Shown piece by piece: positions 6,435 to 6,985 of a DNA stretch of 6,985 nt. Positions within the stretch are counted from its first letter, which is position 1, and each line of letters begins with the position of its first letter. The stretch is from NCBI GenBank assembly GCA_964607015.1, contig CAZSHN010000019.1, positions 1-6,985 on the forward strand, given 5' to 3'. The position numbers were made by a program, and so were the translations under genes. The notes below the pieces were generated by a model. The model did not search any database and was not told the origin of the DNA. It saw only the letters and a program-made list of their open reading frames with translations. This DNA is from CAYUNN01 sp964607015. GTDB taxonomy: Bacteria; Patescibacteriota; Minisyncoccia; Minisyncoccales; JAGGXC01.

Positions 6435-6984
6435 AAATTATTTTTCTTTTCCTCAAATCGCTTACCGATCCTGAGTATTTTTGTAGTTCTTTTCCGAAAC
6501 TAGAATCTCCATCGTTAGAACTTTTTCCCTTAGAAGATTTTCCTCTTGGCATTCTTTGCCAGGCCCCAAAGAGTTCTAACAAAAGCTTCTCAAGGCTTCC
6601 TAGGTTTGCTCCGTCTACTCTAATATCAACAAAGCTTCCTCCTTTTATTGCCATGTTTCTGTGCAATAAGTCCCAGCTTTTTTCCCAAAGTCCTTTGTGA
6701 TCTTTGATAAATTGATCTGGATTCTTTTTAAGCTCTTTCTCTATTTGCTTTCGTGTCATTCCTGTTTCTTTCTTCATCATCTCCATAACAGAGCCGACTG
6801 TTTTTTCTGCTTCTTCATCTGCGTAATAAAACGATGCTTCTTTTTCAAGTCTAGCCGTGTCTACTCCTGCAAGGCTTTTTTCAATCACAGACGGAAGAAA
6901 AATCTCTTCTACCGCTAACCTTATTCCGCCTTCTCTAAAGCCAACCTGGATCATGGGACCATCAGTCCTTCGAAAGTTTTCGTC
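6433..6984 (-). CDS. Unrecognised soluble protein, frame open at right edge (5' end probably outside window)
   Basis: Read on the minus strand, the frame is open from the window edge: ten codons (DENFRRTDGP) precede the first ATG at 6954. The gene may start at that ATG (173 residues) or, as likely, continue beyond the window. The visible product has no signal or membrane segment. A mostly helical region (positions 45-130 of the visible 183) includes a basic GMTRKQIEKELKKN helix. A short strand-like segment with FVDIRVDG and a Leu-rich helix (LEKLLLELFGAWQRM) follow. A Ser/Lys/Gly-rich linker and a basic end (RKRKII) close it. I do not recognise the family and see no catalytic motif. The orientation is convergent to the T4SS-like genes, so it is not part of their transcript. 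The stop codon TAA overlaps the shared terminator. Confidence 0.7.
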   Translation of the reverse strand, partial: DENFRRTDGPMIQVGFREGGIRLAVEEIFLPSVIEKSLAGVDTARLEKEASFYYADEEAEKTVGSVMEMMKKETGMTRKQIEKELKKNPDQFIKDHKGLWEKSWDLLHRNMAIKGGSFVDIRVDGANLGSLEKLLLELFGAWQRMPRGKSSKGKSSNDGDSSFGKELQKYSGSVSDLRKRKII

Positions 6985-6985
6985 T

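Noticed and set aside
6697..6918. Plus-strand frame opposite the convergent gene
   Set aside because: It is a Phe/Cys/Ser-rich antisense shadow of a Lys/Glu-rich coding region with no start signal.

Overview
The window is AT-rich and densely coded, with short intergenic gaps, TAA at every stop and almost no Shine-Dalgarno-like sequence before the starts. Together with the protein types, this suggests a member of the Candidate Phyla Radiation (Patescibacteria, probably Parcubacteria-like). That assignment is an inference from gene style and remembered protein patterns; no rRNA or other taxonomic marker is present. The genetic code looks standard: no gene needs TGA to be read through.

Layout. 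Positions 2-1774 (+) hold the 3' part of a large surface protein, cut by the left edge. It has four complete fibronectin-III-like units followed by a C-terminal two-helix type IV secretion pilin (VirB2/TrbC-like) module. Positions 1790-2443 (+) encode a small membrane-anchored acidic protein with a PsbP-like look. A good extended -10 promoter lies at 2427-2455. Positions 2488-3612 (+) encode a second pilin-like protein with the opposite domain order: signal peptide, two-helix pilin module, a beta/gamma-crystallin-like domain with a proline-rich insert, then one Fn3-like domain. Positions 3623-5911 (+) encode a polytopic VirB6/TrbL-like channel protein with a charged tail of about 400 residues. 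Positions 5949-6383 (+) encode a small soluble conserved hypothetical protein. A bidirectional terminator at 6402-6434 separates these from a convergent gene of unknown function at 6433-6984 (-), whose frame is still open at the right edge.

How the genes fit together. The five plus-strand genes look like one T4SS-like envelope locus: two pilin-type subunits displaying adhesion-type beta domains outside the cell, an accessory membrane-anchored protein, an inner-membrane channel of the VirB6/TrbL kind, and a small cytoplasmic protein. No ATPase (VirB4/VirD4), relaxase or lytic transglycosylase is in the window, so whether this is a complete secretion, DNA uptake or cell-contact machine cannot be decided here. 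The most unusual point is that both pilin-like proteins carry large extracellular beta modules, attached at opposite ends but predicted to lie on the same side of the membrane.
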